Positions 28,674 through 37,923 are shown, counted from the first letter of the stretch. The stretch is 64,000 nt of DNA from an uncultured Roseivirga sp. (GCA_947493005.1 CANLOY010000004.1:1-64000); one strand, 5' to 3'. Notes: generated by a model from the sequence alone, not told the origin. A program made the numbers and translations.

Positions 28674-30596
28674 ATGTCGGAAAATAACCTCTATTTAACG
28701 GAGATTTTTGAAGAACTGGAGATGCTTTCCGAAGATAAGTATCTCGGTGGCTTAGTCAATAGATTATCAGTTTTGCTTAACGTGGAAACTGTTTGGTTGG
28801 CCGCATATAACAGTGCTGAAGAGAAGTTGTCGTCACTGGTTACTTTTTCTAGAGGTAAATTTACGAGTGAGTTTGACTATAAAACAGCAGGCACGCCTTG
28901 TGCTATTGTGATAGATTCCAGAAGCACCTGTGTTATAGAAGAAGAAGTAAGCACGCGATTCTTAAACTCTGATAAATACCTGGACAAGTTTGAGGCAGTA
29001 GGTTATGTGGGAGTTCCTCTTCTAGACGGAGGAGGGAGGATTGTTGGGGTATTGGCAGCTTGCAAATCGGAGAAGCTACTAGAAACAAAACGTCTTTCGG
29101 AAACAATGACCGCTTTTGCAGAAAAGGCCCAGGGGTTTCTTCAGAAGACAGCTCAAACCACTTCGTTTAGGCAAAAGGAAGAGCAATTAAAAGGTCTGAT
29201 AGATGGCATCCAGGATCTGTTGATCAATTTTGATGAAGATGGACAGGTAGTGATGATGAATGTTGCAGCAAAAAACATTCTTAAGATAAAAACCAGTACA
29301 GATACACTATCGCATGTCAAAGATTTTTTAAGCAAAAAGCAGTATAGTGACCTGCAACGGATGATTTATAATCTGGGTAAATCTGAAGAATCTGATTCTT
29401 TTCTGTTTTTTCCAGAGTTGTTTCAGGTTGAAACTAAAACTGATGGCTCTCTTGAGGTCGAGGGAACATTAAACCAATACAGGTTAAATGAAAAGTGCTA
29501 CTACACTATGGTTTTACGAAGTCTTGAACTGAAGACTTTGGCGGAAAAAGAGCTTAGATCACTCCTGGATAAAACGAATTATTTACAAAGCCAATTAGAA
29601 GAGGTTAAAGTAACCAGTCAACTTATTGGTGATAGTGATCCAATAAAGCTGGTTTGGCAAGATATATATATGGTAGCTCATACAGATGCTACCGTTTTAA
29701 TATTGGGAGAAACAGGTACAGGGAAAGAGCTGGTAGCTAAACAGATTCATGAGATTAGTAGTCGCAAGTCCAAACCTATTGTGAGTATAAACTGTGGAGC
29801 GATACCTCCAAACCTGATTGAAAGCGAATTGTTTGGTCACGTCAAGGGAGCGTTTACTGGGGCTGTTACAGACCGAAAAGGTAGGTTTGAATTGGCTGAT
29901 GGGGGAACTGTTTTTCTGGATGAAATTGGAGAGCTTCCGCTAGAGATGCAAGTGAAAATATTGAGAGTTATCCAGGAACAAGAATTTGAGCCGGTCGGTA
30001 GTAGTAAAACAGTTAAGGTGGACCTGAGAATTATTGCGGCAACCCATCGTGATCTGATGAAATTGATCAAGGAAGGAGATTTTAGAGAAGATTTGTTCTA
30101 TAGATTAAATGTTTTTCCCATTGAAGTTCCTGCATTAAGAGAGAGAGGAGATGATATTATTATTCTTGCCAAAAACTTTATTGAGAAGTTTTCTAAAAGA
30201 ATGACTAAAAAAGTGAATGAGCTTTCAGTTGTTCAGAAAAGAGTACTCTTGTCTTATGATTGGCCCGGTAATGTCAGAGAGCTTCAGAACATAGTTGAAA
30301 GAGCAGTGATTATGACAAGAGATGGTTATTTAGATATAGCCAAGGTGTTGGGAGTAGGTGGAACTCAAGAGTCTGGGAATGATAACTCTGGGTTTTTAAT
30401 AGAAGAGGGAAAGGTTTTAAAGAAGAGTGAGTTAATAGCTCTAGAGAAAAAGAATATACTTTTAGCGCTTAGGCAGTCAGATGGGAAAGTTTCGGGTAAG
30501 GGAGGTGCTGCAGAACTTCTTGGAATGGTGCCTTCTACGCTAAGTTCAAGAATGCAATCACTTGGTTTGTATAAATCTTTTTACGAGATTTCGTAA
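28674..30596 (+). CDS. GAF/PAS-type sigma54-dependent regulator
   Basis: A 640-aa cytosolic enhancer-binding protein. Residues about 15-155 form a GAF domain with GTPCAIV and VGVPLLDGGGRIVGVLAACKS segments. About 170-285 resemble a PAS-like domain. The AAA+ domain has Walker A GETGTGKE at 345-352, the intact GAFTGA loop at 392-397 and FLDEIGELP. The end is a Fis-type helix-turn-helix with PSTLSSRMQSLGL. GAF domains of this group bind small ligands (NorR binds NO at an iron site); the ligand here is unknown. It lies upstream of a truncated globin, and palindromes flank it, so control of gas or redox response is plausible but inferred. Confidence 0.88.
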   Translation: MSENNLYLTEIFEELEMLSEDKYLGGLVNRLSVLLNVETVWLAAYNSAEEKLSSLVTFSRGKFTSEFDYKTAGTPCAIVIDSRSTCVIEEEVSTRFLNSDKYLDKFEAVGYVGVPLLDGGGRIVGVLAACKSEKLLETKRLSETMTAFAEKAQGFLQKTAQTTSFRQKEEQLKGLIDGIQDLLINFDEDGQVVMMNVAAKNILKIKTSTDTLSHVKDFLSKKQYSDLQRMIYNLGKSEESDSFLFFPELFQVETKTDGSLEVEGTLNQYRLNEKCYYTMVLRSLELKTLAEKELRSLLDKTNYLQSQLEEVKVTSQLIGDSDPIKLVWQDIYMVAHTDATVLILGETGTGKELVAKQIHEISSRKSKPIVSINCGAIPPNLIESELFGHVKGAFTGAVTDRKGRFELADGGTVFLDEIGELPLEMQVKILRVIQEQEFEPVGSSKTVKVDLRIIAATHRDLMKLIKEGDFREDLFYRLNVFPIEVPALRERGDDIIILAKNFIEKFSKRMTKKVNELSVVQKRVLLSYDWPGNVRELQNIVERAVIMTRDGYLDIAKVLGVGGTQESGNDNSGFLIEEGKVLKKSELIALEKKNILLALRQSDGKVSGKGGAAELLGMVPSTLSSRMQSLGLYKSFYEIS

Positions 30597-30637
30597 ATTT
30601 TAATTATGAATATTCATGAATTTACGAATTTTCGTAA
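30581..30637. promoter_or_regulatory. twin TTACGA-N4-TCGTAA dyads
   Basis: TTACGAGATTTCGTAA (30581-30596, over the regulator stop codon) and TTACGAATTTTCGTAA (30622-30637) share perfect 6-bp arms and start 41 bases apart. They share TTAC/GTAA half-sites with the palindrome at 28618. No U-rich terminator tail follows. Confidence 0.45.
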
Positions 30638-30879
30638 TTCAATGAAAAATGTAAGTATTTGATTTTGTGGTAGTTAGTTAGATTGAGCTGTGTGGTACTA
30701 TATGTGAATAGATTACCTCAGCTAAATAATGACGACAAAACTAAATATTTACGACTATGAAAAGCATATTAAAGAAATGCAGCATAAAGGATTCCGGTTG
30801 AAGGGGTAGGAACGAAGCCGCTGAGTAAAGTTTTTATTTTCAATAGTGTATTTTTACTAATGACTAGTAATTAGAGATT

Positions 30880-31260
30880 ATGGAGCTTACGGATTATCAT
30901 AGTGTTTTTGATAAAATTGGAGGAAGAAAAGCTGTTCATATTGTTGTGGAACAGTTCTATGACCTCGTAATGTCTGATAAAGTTCTGATACCCTTTTTTG
31001 AAAATGCAGACATGCAGATTCAAAGAGGTAAAATGAAAGCTTTTCTTATGATGGCTCTTGGAGGGCCAATAAAGTTTACCGGTAAAGATATACGCCACGC
31101 CCATGTTCATTTGGTGAAAATGGGACTTGATGACAAGCACTTTGATGCTGTGGCTATGCACCTCGATACCGTCCTTGAGAATAACAATGTTTCGGTCGAA
31201 TTAAGAGAAACAATTGGTGCTGTTGTGGAACAGTGCCGAATAGATGTTTTAGATCGGTAG
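30880..31260 (+). CDS. truncated hemoglobin, group I-like
   Basis: A 126-aa two-over-two globin, cytosolic, binding heme to handle O2 or NO. The proximal histidine is His 75 in RHAHVHL. A B10-like tyrosine (Tyr 27) lies in the FYDLV segment, and a distal-region Gln/Gln pair sits in DMQIQRGKMKAFLMMALGGP. The group I pattern GLDDKHFDAVAMHL follows the proximal His. It starts at ATG 30880. The closest gene is the GAF-sigma54 regulator, 283 bases upstream on the same strand, and no flavohemoglobin reductase domain is attached. A link to nitrosative stress is an inference. Confidence 0.92.
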   Translation: MELTDYHSVFDKIGGRKAVHIVVEQFYDLVMSDKVLIPFFENADMQIQRGKMKAFLMMALGGPIKFTGKDIRHAHVHLVKMGLDDKHFDAVAMHLDTVLENNNVSVELRETIGAVVEQCRIDVLDR

Positions 31261-31392
31261 CGTAAGCATTACACAACTGAACATACTATTCTCTTCCCTC
31301 CTCAATTCTGAATTGGTTTAGAATACCTGAACATGTATTTATTATATATATGTTTTACGAGTAGGAACTATTAAATCTAGAATCACCTAATT

Positions 31393-31842
31393 ATGCTAAA
31401 TACAGAAGATAATAGAGCACATTACCTTTTTCCAGAACAAAACTCCGGACAAGAATTATATATTTCTCATCCAGAGTCTAAAACAACATCTCGCAACCTG
31501 GTTTTCAGAAAGAGATTTCTTGTTAACCAAGGAGAGAGTTTAATACCAATATCCATTGCAGAAGTGGCTTACTTTTTTGCCAATGATAGATGGACTTATT
31601 TAGTGACTAATCAAAACAAGCAATTTCTAGTAGACTTCAAATTGAAAGACCTTGAGGAGATTGTCCCTCCTAATATGTTCTTTCGTATCAATAGATCATA
31701 TTTGGTTAACTGCGATGCAATTATTTGTTTGAAACCATATATGAAGTCTCAATTGTTGGTGAGATTGAAGCCTCAAGGAGAAGAAAAAGTAGTTGTAAGC
31801 CGTAAGAAATCTCCTATACTTAGAAGATGGCTTAATAGTTAA
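31393..31842 (+). CDS. standalone LytTR DNA-binding protein, copy 1
   Basis: A 149-aa protein with about 45 N-terminal residues of low complexity and then a LytTR domain. The domain is recognisable from IPISIAEVAYFFANDRWTYL and NMFFRINRSYLVNCDAI, which are classic LytTR strands. LytTR domains bind direct repeats in promoters. No receiver or membrane segment precedes it, so it is not a standard response regulator. A paralogue with the same layout lies at 36273-36734. It is convergent with the winged-helix/propeller gene next door. Confidence 0.85.
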   Translation: MLNTEDNRAHYLFPEQNSGQELYISHPESKTTSRNLVFRKRFLVNQGESLIPISIAEVAYFFANDRWTYLVTNQNKQFLVDFKLKDLEEIVPPNMFFRINRSYLVNCDAIICLKPYMKSQLLVRLKPQGEEKVVVSRKKSPILRRWLNS

Positions 31843-31911
31843 TGATGGACATTCAATAATCTATTGCGTATTTGTGTGAAATTGAGTAGGAAAACTTATA
31901 GCTGATTCGGA

Positions 31912-31937
31912 AAGGTTCGATATAGCCATCGAACCTT
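31912..31937. terminator. hairpin between convergent LytTR and propeller genes
   Basis: A perfect 10-bp stem (AAGGTTCGAT at 31912-31921 with ATCGAACCTT at 31928-31937) encloses a 6-nt loop. It lies 70 bases after the LytTR stop and just past the end of the minus-strand gene. There is only a short T run, so it is a moderate, possibly bidirectional terminator. Confidence 0.6.
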
Positions 31938-31942
31938 GAAAC

Positions 31943-34030
31943 TTACCATGATAAAATTTCCAAAGACGAAGTTATTTCTTGTGTGTGTGGCAAGTAAACT
32001 TTGTTGTTTCTAAAGTCGAAAGCTGAGCCAGACGAAGGAAACGGAAGGCTTATACCGCTAACCTTTGTGCTATTTATCTCTTCCATTTTTGTAAGATCAA
32101 AAACGGTTAAATAAGAAGAAAACCCGTTGGTCTTAATATAGAACAGTTCATTGGTCTCAGAGTTAACATCCCAATAAAATGCGGAAAGAGGAGTAAAGTC
32201 AGAAGTTATCAATTCTTCAGTGCTGCTTTCATTGTCTTGAAACCATATTCCAGTACTGTCAGGTTTAATATAAAAAATACCGGTTGGAGTGGACTTTGAA
32301 TAAACTCCTCCAGATTGAGTGATTTTTGATACTTTCTTTGTGTCTAATGTTAAGCGATAAAGCTCCTGATTGGCTAAACTATCTGAAGTAAAATAGATAT
32401 GTTTTCCATCGTGAGACCATGTAGGATTCCAGTAATTTGATTTACCTGAGCGTAAGATTGAGTGATTGCTCCCGTTTTTTGAAATCTTTTCAATCTGCAA
32501 ATTCCCTCCCTTTTCCTTTCTGGAAAAGATAATGCTCTCACCATCTGGGGACCATTGAGGGTTATTTATGTTTATGCTTGTGAGATCTGTCAACTGATAT
32601 GGGTTTGTTTGCCCATTTGGTAACAACCATATTTGACTCGAACCTGAATATGTTGAAAGATATGCCAAGTCCTGATTTTCATTAATAGTTGGAAAGAAAT
32701 CATTGCTGGTAAAAGAGATTACATTCTCGATTTTTGATTTCTCCAGATTATCTATTGGGCTGCTCTTGATATTGATGTCTCCACGCTGAACTTCTATGAT
32801 TACTTCGTTTTTAGAGGGATGCTTATCAAAACCCTTTAAAGTGGCCAGGTTTGTCGAAAAGATGGTGGTGGATTTTTTCTTAGAAAGTTCTACTTCTGTA
32901 AGTAAGCTGCTACCATGTTCTTTATTGACATAAATAATATGATGGTCATCAGTCCAGTCTACTCCAAAAAGATTAATCAAACTCGCTTTTATTTGAGTTT
33001 CTTCTTTAGTTTCAATATCAATGAGCATGATGTTGTGAAGCATTTCACGATTAGGACTCATACTGCCGAGTTGTTGGTTCGATCGAACAAATAATAGTTT
33101 CTTACCATCAGGAGAAAACTTTGGAAACCCATCACCAAGCTGTCTGTTTTCCATTTTAGTAAGTTGCTCTACGCTAAAGTCTCTTGTATTGATTAGATAA
33201 ATGTCTGACCAATTTTCTCCTTTTGCTGCTGCTGAAACAGCAATCCACTTACCGTCTGGCGACCAGTCAAGAGCTTTGATTCCATAGACAAGACCGAAGT
33301 CTGAAATCTCTTTACTTGTATTTCCCAATATTGGTTTGATAATTACCTTACTATTCGCGGTTGTTAGCTGCTGTTCAACATAAGCTATATAATCGCCTTC
33401 AGGAGACCAAACAGGAGAGTTTTCGAATGCTCCAAAGCCAATCTGCTTGGGGATCGCAACCCCTTCTTGCTTTATGTATATGTTAAACTTTGCGCCTTTT
33501 CCACCATTCCAACTAAAGGCTAATAGTTTACCATTTGGTGAATGAGACGGGTTAAGTATGAAGCCTCCAATGGGAGGGTAAGGGGTTACTTTCACATTGA
33601 AAACCCGCTCCGAATCATTTTTAGTCTGGTTAATAATAAAAACTATCAAAGCAACTAAAAGAATAAGGGGGAGTAGTGATTTTCTTGTCAAGTTACCTGA
33701 TGTCCGAACTCTCTTCTTAGCTTTTGTTTCTTCAATTGATAACTTATATCCGATGCCTCGGATGGTTTCGATATTTACATTAGAGTCTTCCTTAAATAGT
33801 TTTCTAAGTTGGGAAATCACCCGGTTAAGAGAATCATGACCAACCATGACCTCGCCCCAAATGGATTCCATTAGCTCATGCCTTGAAACAACTTCGCCTT
33901 GTTTATCCAACAAGTATAAAAGTGTTTTAGTAGATAGGGGTTCTAATTGAATTTCATCAGATATGTTGTAACACAACGTGTTGGAAAATGGAATCAATGT
34001 CCAATTTCCAAATTTCACTTCTTTGTTCAA
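31943..34030 (-). CDS. membrane-anchored winged-helix regulator with periplasmic beta-propeller, copy 1
   Basis: A 695-aa CadC/ToxR-like one-component regulator. The N-terminal winged-helix domain (residues about 5-100) has the pattern SLNRVISQLRKLF and IETIRGIGYKL. A single membrane segment follows at 119-135. The rest, facing the periplasm, has repeated SPDGK/WSPDG-type segments (for example WSPDGESIIFSRKEKGGNLQI) of TolB/PD40 beta-propellers. It probably transmits a periplasmic signal, perhaps a peptide or sugar, to the attached DNA-binding domain. It starts at TTG 34030. The paralogue upstream is at 34084-36186. Confidence 0.87.
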   Translation of the reverse strand: MNKEVKFGNWTLIPFSNTLCYNISDEIQLEPLSTKTLLYLLDKQGEVVSRHELMESIWGEVMVGHDSLNRVISQLRKLFKEDSNVNIETIRGIGYKLSIEETKAKKRVRTSGNLTRKSLLPLILLVALIVFIINQTKNDSERVFNVKVTPYPPIGGFILNPSHSPNGKLLAFSWNGGKGAKFNIYIKQEGVAIPKQIGFGAFENSPVWSPEGDYIAYVEQQLTTANSKVIIKPILGNTSKEISDFGLVYGIKALDWSPDGKWIAVSAAAKGENWSDIYLINTRDFSVEQLTKMENRQLGDGFPKFSPDGKKLLFVRSNQQLGSMSPNREMLHNIMLIDIETKEETQIKASLINLFGVDWTDDHHIIYVNKEHGSSLLTEVELSKKKSTTIFSTNLATLKGFDKHPSKNEVIIEVQRGDINIKSSPIDNLEKSKIENVISFTSNDFFPTINENQDLAYLSTYSGSSQIWLLPNGQTNPYQLTDLTSININNPQWSPDGESIIFSRKEKGGNLQIEKISKNGSNHSILRSGKSNYWNPTWSHDGKHIYFTSDSLANQELYRLTLDTKKVSKITQSGGVYSKSTPTGIFYIKPDSTGIWFQDNESSTEELITSDFTPLSAFYWDVNSETNELFYIKTNGFSSYLTVFDLTKMEEINSTKVSGISLPFPSSGSAFDFRNNKVYLPHTQEITSSLEILSW

Positions 34031-34083
34031 GACGTCTTTATTTAGGTTGTTCTTATGTCAATGAAATGAGAGAATCACGATGC

Positions 34084-36186
34084 TTATTCTCTAAACTCAA
34101 TACCAAAGATATCAGATTCATAGTTATCAATAGAAGAGAAAAAGACATTGTTTTCTATATATGTCGCTCCAGGCTCTACCATTGGCACAAAATTATTCAA
34201 TCTATATGAGTTGATGAGCTTATCATTTTTAAGGTTAACCAGTTCAATACTACTAACCGATTGACCTTCAAGATTAATTGTTTTCAGTGTGTCACCTGAA
34301 ATCGTCCAAAAGGCAAACCTAAATCGATCTAATTTATCAGTTAGCTTAACAGAATCCTTTGGGCTGGAAACAGGAGATCGCCATAGACCATTTTTGTCAT
34401 TTCTAACGAAATAGAAATAGTTACCATATTCTTTGCCATAGATTGTGTTCTTACCTAGATAGACTTGCCACTCATCTTCCTGGAATGAGTACTTCCAGAT
34501 TCTACTAATATTATCTGCCCTGGAAGTTGAGGCGTAGATGTACTTGTCATTTTCAGACCAACTTGGGTATAAAGCTCCGGTGGGCATTCCTATATTTCTT
34601 TCTACTACACCATATTTATTGATAATTGAAATGTAGCTTAGACTATCGCTACTGGTAAAGTTGATTGCTATTTGGTTACCACTGTTTGACCATGAGATTG
34701 ACTTAATGATTTTATTGTTTTCAAAATTAGTTAGTCTCTCACTTTTGTTAGTTGATAAATCATAAGTCCATATTTGCATGCTACCAGTTCTGTCTGAAAC
34801 AAAAGCAATCTTGTTTGCCTTTTTGTTTAATGTTGGGGAAAAGTCGAATTGAGTTGAGGCGATAAATCGTGAATTGGTCAAGAGGTCACCATCGTAAGTG
34901 GCTTTCCAGATATTTACATCAGCAGTCCATTTTTCTATATAGATTCTATCTGATTTTGGGCTGTAGTCAATATTTCGAATGCTGTAATTTGAATTTTTAA
35001 TGGAGATAGGTTGGCTATTTTCCTCAGTAGATAACAGGAAAATACTACAGTTTACACAGCTATTTCCCGTGAACAAAAAACTAGAATTACTCTTCCAGTC
35101 GAACCCAGAAATGGAGTACTCAAATTTTCTTTCAAAAATAACTTCCCATGTAGATAGGTTCAATATTGATATGCTGGTTGGTGATTTTTTGTCACGACTC
35201 CTTGAGAAATTTACATCCGATAGGTCGCTTATAAAGGCTAACATAGTGCCATCTGGAGAGACTCTTGGAGAATTGTAATTTATCATTTCTTTCCCGAGGA
35301 CTTTATTTAATTGAAGGTTCTTGGTGTCAATACGCCACAACATGTGAAAGTCACTATCCTCCGTCTTCCCAACAAAAAAGATACTTTTGTCATCCTTGTT
35401 CCAAACTATGTTTATGCCGGTTCCAGGAACATCTTTGAGCGTAATAAGAGTCCTTTCATTTGAACCATATACAGGTCTTAATTTAAGTGCCCAGCCTTTG
35501 CTTAGCTTTTGAAAGTAAGCCAGGTAGTTTCCATCATTTGACCACGCAGGGCTTATATCCAGATAATCTCCATAGGAAAATTGGGAAGCCTCATTGAAAC
35601 CAATTTGTTTAATGTAAACATTCCATTTGTTCACATTTTCCTTTGCCCAAGAATAGGCCATGAATTTGTCATCAGGAGATACCGCCAAGGAGTGTTCAAT
35701 GCCAATTTCAGAAGTTACTGGAAATTCCAATAAAGAAATAGGAGACTCATTTTTTGCCTCTTCGGTATTTCTGAAGAAAAGCAAATAAATAACGAAAAGG
35801 ACTAGGACTGAGAAAACCGAAATTACTCCAGTTAGGTTGGTGGCCTTTTTCTTAGTGATGTGTTGGCTGGTCTGAGCTTCTTCTTTTAGCATCAATTGGT
35901 ACCCAATGCCACGTATGGTTTTGATTTTTAATTCTTTGTTTATTTCCAGAGCCTTTCTGAGTTGAGAAATGGCTCGATTTAAAGAGTATTCCCCAATTGC
36001 ATGATCGAACCATATCTTGTCTATAATTACTTCGCGGGTAACTGGTCTATTGATATTCTCGGCTAGTACAAAAAGTACCTTGACGCACTTAGGTTCTAAT
36101 TGGATAATCTCATTTTTATACTTAACAAGATTATGCTCGCTATCAATAGTTAATGAGCTTAATGTCAGTAGTTTACCTTTTTTCAT
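34084..36186 (-). CDS. membrane-anchored winged-helix regulator with periplasmic beta-propeller, copy 2
   Basis: A 700-aa paralogue of the protein at 31943-34030. The winged-helix domain at about 5-101 has YSLNRAISQLRKAL and IKTIRGIGYQLM. A membrane helix spans about 119-138. The propeller has repeats such as SWSNSGNQIAINFTSSDSLSY. I chose the ATG at 36186 over a GTG one codon upstream. It is divergent from the second LytTR gene (36273), with 86 bases between, and lies 53 bases upstream of copy 1 on the same strand. It looks like the older or newer half of a duplicated pair. Confidence 0.87.
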   Translation of the reverse strand: MKKGKLLTLSSLTIDSEHNLVKYKNEIIQLEPKCVKVLFVLAENINRPVTREVIIDKIWFDHAIGEYSLNRAISQLRKALEINKELKIKTIRGIGYQLMLKEEAQTSQHITKKKATNLTGVISVFSVLVLFVIYLLFFRNTEEAKNESPISLLEFPVTSEIGIEHSLAVSPDDKFMAYSWAKENVNKWNVYIKQIGFNEASQFSYGDYLDISPAWSNDGNYLAYFQKLSKGWALKLRPVYGSNERTLITLKDVPGTGINIVWNKDDKSIFFVGKTEDSDFHMLWRIDTKNLQLNKVLGKEMINYNSPRVSPDGTMLAFISDLSDVNFSRSRDKKSPTSISILNLSTWEVIFERKFEYSISGFDWKSNSSFLFTGNSCVNCSIFLLSTEENSQPISIKNSNYSIRNIDYSPKSDRIYIEKWTADVNIWKATYDGDLLTNSRFIASTQFDFSPTLNKKANKIAFVSDRTGSMQIWTYDLSTNKSERLTNFENNKIIKSISWSNSGNQIAINFTSSDSLSYISIINKYGVVERNIGMPTGALYPSWSENDKYIYASTSRADNISRIWKYSFQEDEWQVYLGKNTIYGKEYGNYFYFVRNDKNGLWRSPVSSPKDSVKLTDKLDRFRFAFWTISGDTLKTINLEGQSVSSIELVNLKNDKLINSYRLNNFVPMVEPGATYIENNVFFSSIDNYESDIFGIEFRE

Positions 36187-36272
36187 CACACATGCATCAC
36201 ATTCTCATCATATAAAAATCAGCTATCCATTATTCTATGACAAGAGAGAAGATACAAACTTATGGGATGTAA

Positions 36273-36734
36273 ATGAATAAAAAATTTTTCACCCAAAACG
36301 ATATGAATATGTCTGCTAATCCGGAATCACCCTCTCCTCGGTTTCTTAAGGTTATAAAGCTAAATGAAGAAAGGAATCTTGAAACGGAAAGAAAATACGT
36401 TAGAAGGTTTTTGGTAAAATCAGGAGAAAGGTTTGTGCCAATTGCCATCAGGGATGTAGCATACTTTTGTGCTTATGATAGATGGACTTATTTGGTAAGC
36501 ACTGATGGAAAAAAGTACCTGTTGGATAGAAACCTTAAAACGCTGGAAGAGCAAGTTGATCCATCACTATTCTTTAGACTGAATAGGAGATTTTTTGTGA
36601 AAATAGATTCGATTTACTGCCTTACACCATATTTCAAAGGTCAGGTTACGGTAACAGTAGTTCCTGAAGTGAAAGAGAAAATAGTAGTTAGTAGGAAAAG
36701 AACCCCAGAGCTTAAGGCTTGGATCGCAGGGTAG
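36273..36734 (+). CDS. standalone LytTR DNA-binding protein, copy 2
   Basis: A 153-aa protein, paralogous to the one at 31393-31842. It shares (R)RFLV, IPISIAEVAYF/VPIAIRDVAYF, DRWTYLV and a LFFRLNRRFFVKIDSI LytTR core. The N-terminal about 45 residues differ. It is transcribed divergently from the propeller gene, so a common control region is likely. Like copy 1 it lacks a receiver domain. It starts at ATG 36273; a second ATG at 36303 would drop ten residues. Confidence 0.84.
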   Translation: MNKKFFTQNDMNMSANPESPSPRFLKVIKLNEERNLETERKYVRRFLVKSGERFVPIAIRDVAYFCAYDRWTYLVSTDGKKYLLDRNLKTLEEQVDPSLFFRLNRRFFVKIDSIYCLTPYFKGQVTVTVVPEVKEKIVVSRKRTPELKAWIAG

Positions 36735-36874
36735 TCTGCTCACTTAACATTGGGGTCTTTTCACTTCGGTGAGGTCAAGCTTGGTACTAAATCAGTTTAG
36801 GTTCAGTTCACGATGCAATAAGTTTGGTCAATGGATGTAGTATTATTCGGGTGCAACTCTATTAAGATCCCAAA

Positions 36875-37165
36875 ATGTTAGAAATAAGCAATAGATATCA
36901 CACAATCACTATTAGTACGTATCTTGTATACCTACCCAAACAATCTTTGATTCCTTTCAATTTTCTTAATACAAGAAAGAAAATCCTTCTGGACCTGAAC
37001 AAGGTAAATAGCTACACGGTCAGCAGAGTTGGCAACTTCATGTATTCCTTTAGGTTTTCTTTAGACAGTGAAAACGATGCGTTGCGTTTGAATCTCAATG
37101 CTTTTACCACAAGAGCAGAGGAGGTAAAGGAAATCGTTAATCACATAAATACCTTTTTGAGTTAA
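36875..37165 (+). CDS. small protein of unknown function, possibly PH-like
   Basis: A 96-aa protein with alternating hydrophobic strands (ITISTYLVYLPKQS, ILLDLNKV, SFRFSLD) and a C-terminal helix (AEEVKEIVNHINTFL). That layout resembles a pleckstrin-homology-like barrel, but I do not recognise a family. It has no signal or membrane segment. It follows the second LytTR gene by 140 bases on the same strand. A similar strand-then-helix ending occurs in the 41233-41754 protein. Confidence 0.5.
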   Translation: MLEISNRYHTITISTYLVYLPKQSLIPFNFLNTRKKILLDLNKVNSYTVSRVGNFMYSFRFSLDSENDALRLNLNAFTTRAEEVKEIVNHINTFLS

Positions 37166-37355
37166 CAGATTTCTCAGTACTTCATTCTTCGAGAGTTCCA
37201 TATGGCCTGTCAGGTAAAGACTTTAGTGAACCTGTGTTAAATCAGATTGTATTTTCACATATATGAATTTGATTTTCGAATACAATATTTTGTAATTTTT
37301 TAATGAAGTGACTCATGCTAATAGTCAAGCGATATTTTGAGTCGGTAAGAAATTT

Positions 37356-37384
37356 AATTAATAATTAATTGACTGATAATCAGT
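37356..37384. promoter_or_regulatory. two adjoining dyads overlapping a promoter
   Basis: AATTAATAATTAATT (37356-37370) and ACTGATAATCAGT (37372-37384) are both perfect odd-length inverted repeats. They lie over the -33 element and spacer of the promoter at 37369-37396, the expected place for repressor binding. Confidence 0.45.
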
Positions 37385-37396
37385 AATTTATATTTG
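37369..37396 (+). promoter_or_regulatory. Bacteroidota-type promoter of the 37571/37924 genes
   Basis: TTG (37369-37371), a 17-base spacer and TATATTTG (37389-37396) match TTG-N17..23-TANNTTTG exactly. Transcription would start near 37403 and reach the small protein gene and probably the LamG-like surface gene. Confidence 0.65.
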
Positions 37397-37570
37397 CTTT
37401 TGCTGCTGTTGGTTTAAAAAAATGTTTCTCCCGTTTCACTTGCTAATCTGTTCATTTCACCCAGAAGTATCACGTCTTCACTTTGGTTTTTTTCTAGTGC
37501 ACAACTTGGCCTGATATATTTGATTCATACTTGGTCGATGACCATAGTACTAAACCTAAACAACACTATC

Positions 37571-37900
37571 ATGGATAACTTTATAAATGGGGAGTCGATT
37601 TACGACTTCTCAGGAAAGGAGTCTATAGTTGACTCCAAAGTACAAAAAGCAACAACGGCTAATGAAGTCTTAGTTAAGCATATTAAAATGCATGTTAGCT
37701 ATGTGGCTTCAAAAAAAACCAAATTGTACGAAGACAAATACACACCTCAAACCAAATCCTGTTTAAGTATAGTCAAGAAACCTTCCAAAGCACTGTGCTA
37801 TTTGAAGAGGCGGTTGATTGATCAACTTGTTTACACGAATAAGGTTGATAGTAAACCAATCATAATTTCATTAGAACCACATAGGCCTAAGTTGGCCTAA
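37571..37900 (+). CDS. small basic protein of unknown function
   Basis: A 109-aa protein from the ATG at 37571 (MDNFINGESIYDF); an ATG at 37538 would add 11 residues. It is Lys-rich (CYLKRRLIDQLVY), lacks a signal peptide, and ends in HRPKLA. I recognise no family. It ends 23 bases before the large LamG-like surface gene on the same strand and shares its promoter, so it may be a partner or regulator of that protein. Coding status is likely but not certain. Confidence 0.5.
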   Translation: MDNFINGESIYDFSGKESIVDSKVQKATTANEVLVKHIKMHVSYVASKKTKLYEDKYTPQTKSCLSIVKKPSKALCYLKRRLIDQLVYTNKVDSKPIIISLEPHRPKLA

Positions 37901-37923
37901 GGCACACTCTAAGATAGTATGGT

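Larger units (their letters stand above)
37166..37570. other. 405-base intergenic region with a clear promoter
   Basis: The stretch between two small genes on the plus strand has no convincing further ORF. It contains two adjoining dyads at 37356-37370 and 37372-37384 and the -33/-7 promoter described separately. It leads into the 37571 gene and the LamG-like surface gene. Confidence 0.6.

Noticed and set aside
28674-30596. Calling the GAF-sigma54 protein NorR
   Set aside because: The AAA+ and HTH parts fit the class, but I cannot see the iron ligands of NorR, and its GAF pattern is shared by many other regulators.
30729-30809. 26-codon ORF before the globin gene
   Set aside because: It is short, has no ribosome-binding signal or homology, and cannot be told from chance in an AT-rich gap.
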